Assembly (NCBI GenBank): GCA_045863055.1
Contig: BTUW01000003.1
Coordinates: 62,001 to 126,000, forward strand
Source of the DNA: UTCHB3 sp008363265
Lineage (GTDB): Bacteria > Bacteroidota > Ignavibacteria > Ignavibacteriales > Ignavibacteriaceae
Reading direction: 5' to 3'
DNA: 64,000 nt
Under the pieces are notes generated by a model. That model was given only the letters and a program-made list of their open reading frames with translations. It had not been told where the DNA came from and ran no database searches. Positions 34,972 to 43,817 of the stretch are shown piece after piece. Position 1 is the stretch's first letter; the number at the start of each line of letters is the position of its first letter. The position numbers and the translations under genes are program-made.

Positions 34972-36207
34972 CTATCTTGAGCCCGATCTTCTGGAACTGC
35001 CCGAGCCTGAACCCGAACCTGACGAACGCGAAGGTGCTGAACTCCCGCTGCTTCTGCCTGATGATGATGAAGGTGAACGGTAAGAACCGTTCGATCCACC
35101 ATCATTCCGTGAAGGAGCCTTGTATCCCCTGTTCGAACTGCCTGAGTTACCATCGTTCCGGGAAGGGGATTTATATCCTTTGTTCGAATTGCCTGAGTTA
35201 CCGTCATTCCTTGATGGTCGTTTATATTCGCGACCTGAACTGCTTTTGTTGTCATCTTTCTTTGTTGCACGGGTGCCTTTTTTCTCACCGGAACCGTCAT
35301 TCCTGTTACCCGACCGGGGTGTCACCCTGGTTGATTTTTCATCATCACGATTGTCCCTTTTTCGGGTGGTTGTACCTGTGCCGTCATTCCTTGAGCCGGA
35401 ACGCGTGCCAAAACCTGAGTTACGGTTATTGTTATCATCGTTCCTGACTCCGGAACGGCTACCGGAGTTCCGGTTCTCATCCCTTGCCGTGTTTCTCTTC
35501 ACCAAGGGTTCTTCATCCCTGTCCCAGGTATCGAAAGCACTCCGTTTTCTTTCACTCTTGATCTCTTTATCTTCATCACCGGCACCTGAACGTGAACCAT
35601 CGTTTCTTACTCCTGATCGTTTTGCTACCTGATCACCGCCTGAGGTGATTCCGGGAGTGCGGACACCAGTTCCATCTCCACGGACTGCGGATCCACGTCC
35701 ACCATCCCTGCCCCTGATTGAACTTATCTCCCGGTCGCGGTACTTGTAGCCAGAGAAGCCATAGTCATGGTGATTGTAGTTCCAGCCGTAGTAGTACGGG
35801 TAAGGATCATACCAACCCCATGAATGCCAATACCAGGGATTCCAAACCCATCTCGGATAGTAAACGTATGGAGAATAATACCAACTCCAGTAAGGATCGA
35901 AGCAGAAACTGTCCCAATAGTATCCATATGAATAACCGTAGCTGTAGCCATAGCCGAGATTAAAGGTGACTACAGGACGTGACCAGTAATCTTCTTCAAT
36001 TACGTAACGCTTTTTAATGGTTATCTCATACGATTCATCATCACTATTTACGACTGAAGTATCGGAGACACTGTCGTTCAAGACCTCTTTCTCCACAATT
36101 TCAATCTCGACCTCTTCACTTTCGGGCTTCTGAACTTCAAACTGGGTGTAACACCCCGTTGCCCAAAAGGCAAAAACAAGTAACGGTATCAGGATCATCG
36201 GTTTCAT
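34972..36207 (-). CDS. Low-complexity 'CYT' lipoprotein with SRNDG repeats
   Basis: 411 aa. Lipoprotein signal ending WATGC with Cys19, then CYTQFEV and an acidic segment to about residue 60; residues ~80-160 are extremely rich in Tyr, Trp, His and Pro (e.g. YGYSYGYSYGYYWDS, WNPWYWHSWGWYDPYPYYYG); residues ~170-411 are Arg/Ser/Asn/Asp/Gly repeats with recurring R-N-D-G, including a 17-residue tandem unit (PSRNDGNSG.SN.GYK). The tail is likely disordered and cationic. AAAGGAG stands 6 bases before the ATG. First gene of a run ending in rsgA. No homologous family is recognised. The composition recalls matrix- or surface-binding proteins, which is a guess. Confidence 0.75.
   Translation of the reverse strand: MKPMILIPLLVFAFWATGCYTQFEVQKPESEEVEIEIVEKEVLNDSVSDTSVVNSDDESYEITIKKRYVIEEDYWSRPVVTFNLGYGYSYGYSYGYYWDSFCFDPYWSWYYSPYVYYPRWVWNPWYWHSWGWYDPYPYYYGWNYNHHDYGFSGYKYRDREISSIRGRDGGRGSAVRGDGTGVRTPGITSGGDQVAKRSGVRNDGSRSGAGDEDKEIKSERKRSAFDTWDRDEEPLVKRNTARDENRNSGSRSGVRNDDNNNRNSGFGTRSGSRNDGTGTTTRKRDNRDDEKSTRVTPRSGNRNDGSGEKKGTRATKKDDNKSSSGREYKRPSRNDGNSGNSNKGYKSPSRNDGNSGSSNRGYKAPSRNDGGSNGSYRSPSSSSGRSSGSSAPSRSSGSGSGSGSSRRSGSR
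35099..35229. repeat. 51-bp tandem repeat inside the larger CYT lipoprotein gene
   Basis: Two full 51-base units (35099-35149, 35150-35200) plus a partial third to about 35229, differing at a handful of positions. In protein terms each unit is 17 residues, PSRNDGNSG.SN.GYK. The period is a multiple of three, so copy-number change keeps the reading frame. Confidence 0.85.
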
Positions 36208-36399
36208 GGCAACTCCTTTTTCTATTAACCAAGCAAATATCGTGCCCGGTTAAAATTGCCTAAATTACTTCAAACTTGTATAAATTGTATAATATCGTGT
36301 TCAATGAAACAAACAACTGTCTATTTTATTGAACAAAATATAGTATTTGAAAGGTTTAATATATAAATTGAATGGGCAATAAAAAGGGTAAAAAGGGGA
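36208..36399. other. AT-rich spacer upstream of the CYT lipoprotein operon
   Basis: 192 bases with no gene. On the minus strand GATATTTG (36241-36234) resembles a -7 element, one base off TAnnTTTG, 27 bases before the ATG at 36207. A near-repeat TTGTATAA/TTGTATAA lies at about 36276-36293. No hairpin terminator for the receiver-like gene's side is needed because that gene ends at 36400 reading away. Confidence 0.4.
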
Positions 36400-36750
36400 T
36401 TAATTCGCCATCAGAATGTCGATCTTGCCTGACATTTCTTCAAAATCGAACGGTTTGTAGAGGATCGCGTTCACGTGACTCCTGATCTGCGACTCGAGGG
36501 TCAGAATGTTCCTCGTGAAAACATATGTCATTATTATAGGTATGGGCCGGATATTGCAGATTAGTTGCTCTATCTTCTCATTAGGTTGGGAGTCAAGGAT
36601 CAGCATGTCAAATTCTGAATTTTTCAGGAACACTTCTATCTGGTGAAAATCATTTGTGGTTGTCACTGCGTACTTCTTTTCGAAGTACATCAGCACACTT
36701 GCACAAAAGCTTAGATCAGGTGAATAGAAAAGTATGTTCTTCATTTTCAT
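36400..36750 (-). CDS. Atypical stand-alone receiver-domain protein
   Basis: 116 aa, size of a single CheY-like receiver. Pattern of beta-strand/helix alternation fits: NILFYSPD at the start, MLILDSQP with the likely phospho-acceptor Asp53, IPIIMTYVFT at beta-4, and NAILYKPFDFEEM with the conserved Lys-Pro. The acidic pair that binds Mg2+ (usually DD or DE after beta-1) is replaced by YSPD, so phosphorylation may be weak or absent. No output domain. It is divergent from the next secreted protein and has no neighbouring kinase. Recognition as a receiver is moderately sure. Confidence 0.65.
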   Translation of the reverse strand: MKMKNILFYSPDLSFCASVLMYFEKKYAVTTTNDFHQIEVFLKNSEFDMLILDSQPNEKIEQLICNIRPIPIIMTYVFTRNILTLESQIRSHVNAILYKPFDFEEMSGKIDILMAN

Positions 36751-36919
36751 AAATTGTTTCCCAATCTATAAGCGAATTTAATGCCAAAATATCAATCTTT
36801 GATTTTTTGATTAAAATTTGCAGTTTATGGTCGGTTTTGGGTTATTTTTCGCAGTTAATAATTCTCTTTTTCGAAAATCAGGCATTTCGATTCTCAATTT
36901 TGAAAATCCTTTGAGCACC

Positions 36920-37822
36920 ATGAAGCACATTAAAGCATTATTTATCCTCTTTCTTTTTCTTGCAACTCCCCTCTTTTCCCAAGAGGAACCTGATACCTCA
37001 GGTATTTCAGGCGATGAAGAGGTCTATGAAACAGGAGGTGATACAACCTCATGGTATGAAGAGGATTCAACCTCTGTCTACGTTATTGAATCATATGTAA
37101 GACAGGAGGAGAAAAACGAGATTGTGATCTACTTTTTTGCTTCAGAACCGGTCAAAGCCTGGGTGGTTTTCGATGGCAACCAAAAATTCACGGTGTCCGA
37201 TACACTTGGAGAGAGTTTCAGATTTGTGACGGATATTCAGTCAGTAAAGGCAACCTCCACTATTCTGAAAGCAATTATTTACGTTGAAAATGCTTCGGGA
37301 GAAAAAAGCTCCTGTGAAGAATTTGAGATCAAACTCCCGTTCGAACCTGAGATCGAAGGCACAGCCCTCGGTTATCTTGCTGATTGTACACTCGGTGGCA
37401 TCTCATTTCTCGTCCCCTCTCCCGGCTTCACTCTATTCAGGGACCAAAACAGGTTTTCATTTTTTAAGGAACTTCCCCTGGTTGTTTTTCAGAGTGAGAT
37501 ATCCACATATCCATGGATGGCGTTTTCTGCGGAATACGCCCACACCCCCGATATTGATTTCAGGAACCGGTTCTTCGCGGGGCTGAAATTCCCGGTTGAA
37601 GTGCCTGTTATAAATTATATTGCACCCGGCCTCAGCTATTCAACCAACTTTTTGGGTGTGAACGGCTTGTCCCCGGAGATATCATTCGGCCTGATCGAAG
37701 TGTTCAGAGTGATCAATCTGAATATTAAGGCACGTTACAATTGGTATCCTTCTGCCGGCAACAATGATAATTTCGATATTAACATCGGTCTTACCTCCTA
37801 TTTCCTGACGCTGGCTTTCTGA
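36920..37822 (+). CDS. Secreted/outer-membrane protein of unknown function
   Basis: 300 aa from ATG 36920, chosen because it begins a clean signal peptide (KALFILFLFLATPLFSQ); the longer frame from 36818 would put 34 unlikely residues ahead. Mature N-terminus is acidic (Asp/Glu/Thr/Ser), followed by a beta-sandwich-like stretch (EIVIYFFASEPVKAWVVFDG) and a C-terminal part of aromatic-rich strands ending TLAF, which suggests a small outer-membrane barrel. No family recognised. It is followed 78 bases later by a TonB-dependent receptor and may be functionally tied to it. Confidence 0.6.
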   Translation: MKHIKALFILFLFLATPLFSQEEPDTSGISGDEEVYETGGDTTSWYEEDSTSVYVIESYVRQEEKNEIVIYFFASEPVKAWVVFDGNQKFTVSDTLGESFRFVTDIQSVKATSTILKAIIYVENASGEKSSCEEFEIKLPFEPEIEGTALGYLADCTLGGISFLVPSPGFTLFRDQNRFSFFKELPLVVFQSEISTYPWMAFSAEYAHTPDIDFRNRFFAGLKFPVEVPVINYIAPGLSYSTNFLGVNGLSPEISFGLIEVFRVINLNIKARYNWYPSAGNNDNFDINIGLTSYFLTLAF

Positions 37823-37900
37823 CGGTTTGATTCCCTCTCTCGGGAATTTATGGATAACTTATGATGTTACAACATATAAGTGATCCAATGTTGAGGAACC

Positions 37901-40432
37901 ATGTTTAAGCAAATCGTATCTATTATTCTTTTTACAGCTACTATGTTATTCTCCCAAACGGGAGGAATTAAAGGAATTGTCTCCGCTGACGGCGAACCGC
38001 TCCCCGGTGTTACCGTAACCATAAAAAACACTTCGTTGGGTGCGGTTACCGACCTTGATGGTTATTACGAGATCAGAGGTATCCCTGCGGGTCAAAAAGT
38101 GATCCGTTTCTCTTTCGTGGGTTACTCCCCCGTCGAGAAAACCGTTGTTATCGAGCAGGGAAAGACCCTGACCGCGAACATGTCACTTTCAGAGACCCAG
38201 GTAATGCTCGATGAGATTGTTATCTCGGAAAAATCGAGAGATGCATCTGACACGGAAACGAGTATACTCGACCTCGAACCTGACCAGGCCAAAGTTCTCC
38301 CGGGCGCAGGTGAAGATGTTCTCAGAACCCTCCAGGCACTCCCCGGAATTGTGGCTCCGAACGACTTCTCCTCTCAGTTGATCGTGAGGGGGTCCGGTCC
38401 CGACCAGAATCTTATAATTATTGATAATGTTGAGATTTTCAACCCGTACAGGTTATATGGCTTCATAAGCATGTTCAATCCGGATGCAGTTTCCGATATC
38501 ACGCTGCTTACAGGAGGTTTTCCGACCAAATACGGTGACCGTCTCTCGGCTGTTCTTGATGTCTCAAACAAGGAAGGCAGCACCAGAACCGGAATTATGG
38601 GAAGTCTTAACGCCTCTGTTACCAATGCCAATCTTGTGCTTGAGGGAAAGAACCCTTTTAATATTAAGGGGAGCTGGCTTCTCAACAGCAGAAGGACCTA
38701 CTATGACCTGCTTCTCGAGCCGTTTGCCAAGAGCGCGGGACTGGTTGAAGAGAATTCCGCGTTCCCCAACTTCTACGATGTGCAGGCGAAAGTTACATTC
38801 GGGCCGTTTGATGGGCATAAATTCAATTTGTTCGGTATCTATTCCGCAGATGGAGTGGATATCGTCTCGGGCAATGAAAGAAACTCACCTGACAGCATCT
38901 CGGTAAATAATATCACCAGAAATGATGTCGTGGGTTTTACCTGGGATTATGCGCCGGATGCAAATTTTTTCCTCCAGACCACACTTTCATGGTACCGTAA
39001 CGGTGGCGATGCTGCTTTCAATTCACAGGTGCTCGACCCCTCACTCAATCGAGAGGCATTCAAGGATTTCAGCGCGGATACCATCAGACCTTATCTGTTG
39101 AACTTCAGATTTAATACCGAATTTGAGTTCCAGAAATATTCGTGGGAAACCAAATCGAATCTTCTGTGGGGCAACGGTAATATTTTCGAAGCCGGTGTGG
39201 GCATGGATATTCTTCGTACCACACTGATCTTTGATTTCCAGTTCGACCCGCAGTTGCTTGCCTTTCTCGGGTCAAATCCCAATTTCCGGTCATCAATCGA
39301 TGATGTGAGGGATACAAAAACATATAACCGCTACAAGGCTTATGTGCAGAATAAATTTAACCTGTGGGATAAAGTGTTTATTAACCCCGGTGTTCGACTC
39401 GATCACTACGAGATACTCGGGAAATCCTATCTCGCACCAAGACTTTCTGCTTCGTGGGCATTCGATGATCTTACCACAGTAAGGGCCGCCTGGGGCATAT
39501 TTTATCAGTCACCGGGATATGAGAAGTTACAGGACAGGGCAACGATCTATGATTTCTCCCCCACAAACGTTGAGACTCTAGAAGCGGAAAAGGCAATCCA
39601 TTATATTTTCGGAATCGAAAGATGGCTTTCCTTCGAGTGGAACCTCAGGGTGGAAGGATATTACAAGGATTTTCAAAACCTGATCACACCAAAGATCGTT
39701 GATGGCACCCGGTACTATACCGAAAGGGTGCCGGGTCAAGACCCCAACACTTCAGCTGGCTGGACCCGCCCTGTTGCTGTCAGGGCTGACTCACTTACCC
39801 AGATCCCGGTAAACGGGTCTTACGGTGAATCATACGGCATCGAAGTATTGCTGGCAAAGAAAAATATCGACCGCAATTCGAAACTCAGCGGTTGGATAGC
39901 CTATTCCTATTCGGTCGCGGACAGGTTTGAACGTGATTACACAGTCCCCTTCCGGTTCGACCAGCGACACACGGTGAACATCGTTCTCGACTGGCAGTTC
40001 GCGCGTGCATGGAATCTTGGGGTCAGATGGCAGTATGGATCAGGTTTCCCCCTGACGACTCCGTACGGACTTTCTCCAAGGATCATGATGACAGACACTG
40101 ATGGTGATCTGAAACCTGACGCCCCCTCGATTGCTGTACGAAGAAGTGCATCGGGAAGTGGTTTTTCGGAAGTTATTTACGACGTTGCCTTCGATAACAG
40201 GGAAAGATTCAACTCAAAGAAACCGGAATATCACCGGCTTGATATAAGGGTCACCGCTTTTGCGAGATTCTGGGGACTTGACTGGAATTTTTATCTTGAT
40301 GTCATCAATGTTTATAACAGATCGAACATTATCGGTTATGATTACTATGTAACAGAAGAGAAGGAACTTGGTATAAAACCGACGTCAATGTTTCCGATTC
40401 TTCCCACTCTGGGTTTTAGCATAAAGTTTTAA
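37901..40432 (+). CDS. TonB-dependent outer-membrane receptor
   Basis: 843 aa. Signal peptide (1-19, ending LFSQ), then a carboxypeptidase-regulatory-like domain (residues ~22-100: GIVSADGEPLPGVTVTIKNT...DLDGYYEIRGIPAG), a plug domain (about 120-230: VLRTLQALPGIVAPNDFSSQLIVRGSGPDQNLIIIDNV) and a beta-barrel ending in an aromatic residue (GFSIKF). Such receptors import large or scarce ligands through the outer membrane using TonB-ExbB-ExbD. GAGGAACC precedes the ATG. No SusD partner is beside it. The ligand is unknown. It precedes xseA by 35 bases, so read-through is possible. Confidence 0.92.
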   Translation: MFKQIVSIILFTATMLFSQTGGIKGIVSADGEPLPGVTVTIKNTSLGAVTDLDGYYEIRGIPAGQKVIRFSFVGYSPVEKTVVIEQGKTLTANMSLSETQVMLDEIVISEKSRDASDTETSILDLEPDQAKVLPGAGEDVLRTLQALPGIVAPNDFSSQLIVRGSGPDQNLIIIDNVEIFNPYRLYGFISMFNPDAVSDITLLTGGFPTKYGDRLSAVLDVSNKEGSTRTGIMGSLNASVTNANLVLEGKNPFNIKGSWLLNSRRTYYDLLLEPFAKSAGLVEENSAFPNFYDVQAKVTFGPFDGHKFNLFGIYSADGVDIVSGNERNSPDSISVNNITRNDVVGFTWDYAPDANFFLQTTLSWYRNGGDAAFNSQVLDPSLNREAFKDFSADTIRPYLLNFRFNTEFEFQKYSWETKSNLLWGNGNIFEAGVGMDILRTTLIFDFQFDPQLLAFLGSNPNFRSSIDDVRDTKTYNRYKAYVQNKFNLWDKVFINPGVRLDHYEILGKSYLAPRLSASWAFDDLTTVRAAWGIFYQSPGYEKLQDRATIYDFSPTNVETLEAEKAIHYIFGIERWLSFEWNLRVEGYYKDFQNLITPKIVDGTRYYTERVPGQDPNTSAGWTRPVAVRADSLTQIPVNGSYGESYGIEVLLAKKNIDRNSKLSGWIAYSYSVADRFERDYTVPFRFDQRHTVNIVLDWQFARAWNLGVRWQYGSGFPLTTPYGLSPRIMMTDTDGDLKPDAPSIAVRRSASGSGFSEVIYDVAFDNRERFNSKKPEYHRLDIRVTAFARFWGLDWNFYLDVINVYNRSNIIGYDYYVTEEKELGIKPTSMFPILPTLGFSIKF

Positions 40433-40467
40433 TTTCGTATAATTATAGTTCGAAATATTTAGACTTT

Positions 40468-41658
40468 ATGCAACTCCCACAGTACAAATCTGTCAGCAAT
40501 CTTACACTTGAGATCAAAGCCACGCTTGAGATGAATTTCAGGCGGGAGACTGTGATCGGTGAAGTTTCTAACTTTACCGCGCATGGCTCGGGGCATTGGT
40601 ATTTTACGGTCAAGGATTCCGGGGCCGCACTCTCATGCACCATGTGGTCGAACAATAACCGCAAGGTGGGGTTTGTACCGAAAAACGGTATGCAGATAAT
40701 CGTGACCGGATCAGTCTCAGTTTACCCTCCCCGTGGCAGTTATCAGCTTGACGTTCAGGAAATGAAGAACGTCGGTGTGGGAGACCTTAAGGTGGCTTTT
40801 GAATTTCTGAAGGAAAAACTGGGTAAAGAGGGGCTGTTCGAGGCCGCGAGGAAAAGAAAAATATTCTCATTTCCGGCAAAGATCGGTGTGGTTACTTCAT
40901 CAACCGGTGCAGCGTGGCAGGATATTATTGCCGTGGCGAAGAGAAGATTCCCGATGGTGGAACTTGTTCTTGCACCTGCCCGGGTACAAGGTGAAGGCGC
41001 GGGGGAAAGCATAGCTGCAGCCATTGCAGAGCTGAATAATTATGACGATATTGACGTTTTGATCGTCGGCAGAGGCGGAGGCAGCCTTGAAGACCTCTGG
41101 GCTTTTAATGAGGAAGTTACCGCAAGAGCAATTGCCTCTTCCCGAATCCCCGTGATCTCGGCGGTTGGTCATGAAGTGGATTTTACCATCTCCGATTTTG
41201 TGGCAGACCTGCGAGCAGCCACACCGACTGCGGCGATGGAACTCGTTACTCAGGATCAGAATGAAATGAGCAATTTCCTGATGAGCTCCATTTCAGCTTT
41301 GAACTCATTGATCGATAAGAACCTTGCAGCAAAGCGCGATCTCGTAAATAGATTTGTGACCTCACCGGTGGTTTCGACCCCTGTAAATATCATAAGGATG
41401 AACTCCCAGAAACTGGATCTTGCAGTAACACAACTCGACAACAACATGAGCGGTCTGATCAAAGACCTGAAAAACCGGATCAATTCCGCTTTTCTGCATC
41501 TTAAGGCAAATGATCATAAAAGGATACTGAAAAAAGGATTCGTCTTCGTCACTCAGGACGAAAAGATCGTGAGGATTTCCACAGAATTGAATACTTTTAA
41601 GCCTTTCAACTTGAACTTTTTTGACGATAAAATTCTTATTAAAGGAAGCAATGAGTAA
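40468..41658 (+). CDS. xseA: Exodeoxyribonuclease VII large subunit
   Basis: 396 aa. With XseB it degrades single-stranded DNA in both directions. Seen: N-terminal OB-fold (VIGEVSNFTAHGSGHWYFTVKD, CTMWSNNNRK), the nuclease core KIGVVTSSTGAAWQDII, LIVGRGGGSLEDLWAFNEE, SAVGHEVDFTISDFVADLRAATPTAA, and a coiled-coil tail. Slightly shorter than E. coli XseA (456). It overlaps xseB by 8 bases. It starts a run of eight tightly spaced genes ending in menD. Confidence 0.95.
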   Translation: MQLPQYKSVSNLTLEIKATLEMNFRRETVIGEVSNFTAHGSGHWYFTVKDSGAALSCTMWSNNNRKVGFVPKNGMQIIVTGSVSVYPPRGSYQLDVQEMKNVGVGDLKVAFEFLKEKLGKEGLFEAARKRKIFSFPAKIGVVTSSTGAAWQDIIAVAKRRFPMVELVLAPARVQGEGAGESIAAAIAELNNYDDIDVLIVGRGGGSLEDLWAFNEEVTARAIASSRIPVISAVGHEVDFTISDFVADLRAATPTAAMELVTQDQNEMSNFLMSSISALNSLIDKNLAAKRDLVNRFVTSPVVSTPVNIIRMNSQKLDLAVTQLDNNMSGLIKDLKNRINSAFLHLKANDHKRILKKGFVFVTQDEKIVRISTELNTFKPFNLNFFDDKILIKGSNE

Positions 41659-41863
41659 CCCGCAGAACGAAGTTTCGCATTTTAAAGAGAAACTCAAGAG
41701 AATTGAGGAAATAACCTCTTTCCTGGAAGATCAGGATCTCGATCTCGAACAGGCTATCAAGCTCTACGAAGAAGGGATGAAACTTTCGCAGGAATGCCTC
41801 TCCTCCCTGCAGGAGGCCGAACTAAAAATTACTGAACTAAAAAATTCCTTCAAAACAAACTGA
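41651..41863 (+). CDS. xseB: Exodeoxyribonuclease VII small subunit
   Basis: 70 aa from ATG 41651, which follows AAGGAAG and overlaps the last codons of xseA (ATGAGTAA); an upstream frame start would add 10 residues from within xseA. Signature: FKEKLKRIEEITSFLEDQDLDLEQAIKLYEEGMKLSQECLSSLQEAE, the two-helix bundle that binds several copies to one XseA. (Sequence cited in parts: SFLEDQDLDLEQAIKLYEEG.) Next gene dxs starts 34 bases on, an arrangement seen in many bacteria. Confidence 0.93.
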   Translation: MSNPQNEVSHFKEKLKRIEEITSFLEDQDLDLEQAIKLYEEGMKLSQECLSSLQEAELKITELKNSFKTN

Positions 41864-41897
41864 TGGCCTGCTTTGGCCAATCTTTACCGGAGATAAA

Positions 41898-43817
41898 ATG
41901 ATCGACATGAACAACTACCCTGCCCTCTCCAAAGTTAATGTTCCGGCAGATTTTAGAGATTTCTCGATCGCTGAGCTCAAGCAGCTGTGTGTGGATGTGC
42001 GGCAGTATATGGTAGATGTCATCTCAGTAGTTGGCGGCCATTTTGGCGGCGGTCTCGGCGCAGTTGAACTGACCGTGGCAATGCACAAGGTTTTCAATAC
42101 CCCGGATGACCAGATCGTCTGGGATACAGGTCACCAGGCTTATCCTCACAAGATCCTTACCGGACGGAAGGAATTGCTCCCGACGATCCGTCAGTTAAAC
42201 GGAATTTCCGGATTTCTCAAGCGTAATGAGAGTGAATACGATGCCTTCGGTGCCGGACACGCCTCCACCTCTGTTTCGGCAGCTCTTGGAATCGCTGAGT
42301 CGAACAAGTACACAGGAACAAATAAAAAAGTTATAGCTGTGATAGGTGACGGAGCAATGACCGGTGGCATGGCTTATGAAGCGATGAACAATGCTGGAAT
42401 GCTCCATTCAAATCTTATCGTGGTTCTTAACGATAACAATATGTCGATCGCAGAAAATGTCTGGCAGTTTTCAAATTATTTCACCTCGCTTATTACTAAT
42501 CCCGACTACAACAAATTCAAGGGATATGTGTGGGACCTCACCGGCAAAATGGACAATTTTGGTGACAGGCTCCGCAAAGTGGTTGGTAAAGTCGAAGGAG
42601 GAATCAAATCGATTGTTACTCCCGGGATGCTCTTTGAAGCTCTCGGCTTCCGGTATTTCGGTCCGGTTAACGGACATAATCTCCACCAGTTGATAAAAGT
42701 TTTCGAAGCAGCGAAGACGCTGAATGGTCCGATCCTGATCCATGCCAATACCGAAAAAGGAAAAGGATATGCTCCCGCCGAAAAACATGTCCAACGCCTG
42801 CACGCCTCGACACCGTTTGATAAGCTCACAGGTGTTGCATACAAGAAAGATGGCGCACCACCGGCATATACCACTATTTTCGGTGAAACTCTTGTGAAAA
42901 TTATAAAAGAGAATCCGAAGGTTGTGGGTATTACAGCTGCAATGCCTGACGGTACCGGACTCAATATACTCCAAAAAGAATGCCCCGGTAACTATTTTGA
43001 TGTGGGCATCGCTGAAGAGCATGGTGTTACTTTTGCTGCCGGTCTCGCAACTCAGGGTGTTATTCCTGTTGTGGCCATCTATTCAACCTTTCTTCAGAGG
43101 GCGATAGATCAGATGATACATGATATAGCACTCCAGAAACTTCATGTTGTTTTTGTTCTCGACCGTGCCGGTCTGGTTGGAGCTGACGGTCCCACCCACC
43201 ATGGAGTTCTTGATCTGACATATACCAGAATGATCCCCGGTATTGTGGTAATGGCGCCGAAAGATGAAAATGAACTAAGAAACATGCTATTCACCGCGGT
43301 TAACATCAAAGGTAGACCGGTTGCCATCAGGTACCCACGCGGTAATGCCCTCGGAGTGCCTCTAAGTGAGAATCTTGAGAATTATGAGATCGGTAAAGCG
43401 GAAGTGATCGAAGAGGGTCAGGATGTTGCAGTTCTGGCCGTGGGATCGATGGTTGACTACGCCATGAAAGCATTGCCAAAACTTAAGGAACATGGTATTT
43501 CTCCCAAGCTTGTGAATATGAGGTTTGTTAAACCGCTCGATCATGATCTGCTCGATGAGATTGCTAAAACTCACCGGAAGATAGTGACCATTGAAGAGAA
43601 TACAATTGTCGGTGGTTTCAGCTCGGCGGTTGCGGAATACTTCATCGACAGGAACTACAAAAACGATATACTCCGCATCGGTTTACCAGACGGATTTGTT
43701 GATCACGGAACTCAGGCCGAACTTCACAAAATACTTGAGATAGACCCTCAGGGCATCACCGGCAGGATACTTGATTTCGTTAAAGTTGATGATCAGATCG
43801 AGAAAGTGATTGCGTGA
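41898..43817 (+). CDS. dxs: 1-deoxy-D-xylulose-5-phosphate synthase
   Basis: 639 aa, typical. Condenses pyruvate and glyceraldehyde-3-phosphate with thiamine diphosphate, first step of the MEP isoprenoid pathway. Seen: GGHFGGGLGAVELTVAMH, WDTGHQAYPHKILTGR, the ThDP site GDGAMTGGMAYEAMNNAG...NDN, transketolase-type FDVGIAEEHGVTFAAGLA with the catalytic Glu, and DRAGLVGADGPTHHGVLDL. GGAG lies 5 bases before ATG. The stop overlaps the next gene by one base. It provides precursors for quinone side chains, consistent with menF and menD later in the same run. Confidence 0.97.
   Translation: MIDMNNYPALSKVNVPADFRDFSIAELKQLCVDVRQYMVDVISVVGGHFGGGLGAVELTVAMHKVFNTPDDQIVWDTGHQAYPHKILTGRKELLPTIRQLNGISGFLKRNESEYDAFGAGHASTSVSAALGIAESNKYTGTNKKVIAVIGDGAMTGGMAYEAMNNAGMLHSNLIVVLNDNNMSIAENVWQFSNYFTSLITNPDYNKFKGYVWDLTGKMDNFGDRLRKVVGKVEGGIKSIVTPGMLFEALGFRYFGPVNGHNLHQLIKVFEAAKTLNGPILIHANTEKGKGYAPAEKHVQRLHASTPFDKLTGVAYKKDGAPPAYTTIFGETLVKIIKENPKVVGITAAMPDGTGLNILQKECPGNYFDVGIAEEHGVTFAAGLATQGVIPVVAIYSTFLQRAIDQMIHDIALQKLHVVFVLDRAGLVGADGPTHHGVLDLTYTRMIPGIVVMAPKDENELRNMLFTAVNIKGRPVAIRYPRGNALGVPLSENLENYEIGKAEVIEEGQDVAVLAVGSMVDYAMKALPKLKEHGISPKLVNMRFVKPLDHDLLDEIAKTHRKIVTIEENTIVGGFSSAVAEYFIDRNYKNDILRIGLPDGFVDHGTQAELHKILEIDPQGITGRILDFVKVDDQIEKVIA

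Noticed and set aside
34920..35632. Long open frames on the plus strand rich in Leu/Pro/Phe/Ser with repeats.
   Set aside because: They are antisense shadows of the low-complexity lipoprotein genes; the repeats come from the 51-bp units, and there is no signal peptide or ribosome site to support them.
36276..36293. Direct repeat TTGTATAA/TTGTATAA upstream of the lipoprotein operon as an operator.
   Set aside because: Only two short AT-rich copies in an AT-rich spacer; too weak to call a binding site.
42471..43022. Minus-strand frame of 183 codons.
   Set aside because: Lies fully inside dxs, which has every expected family motif on the plus strand; the antisense frame has no recognisable domain.
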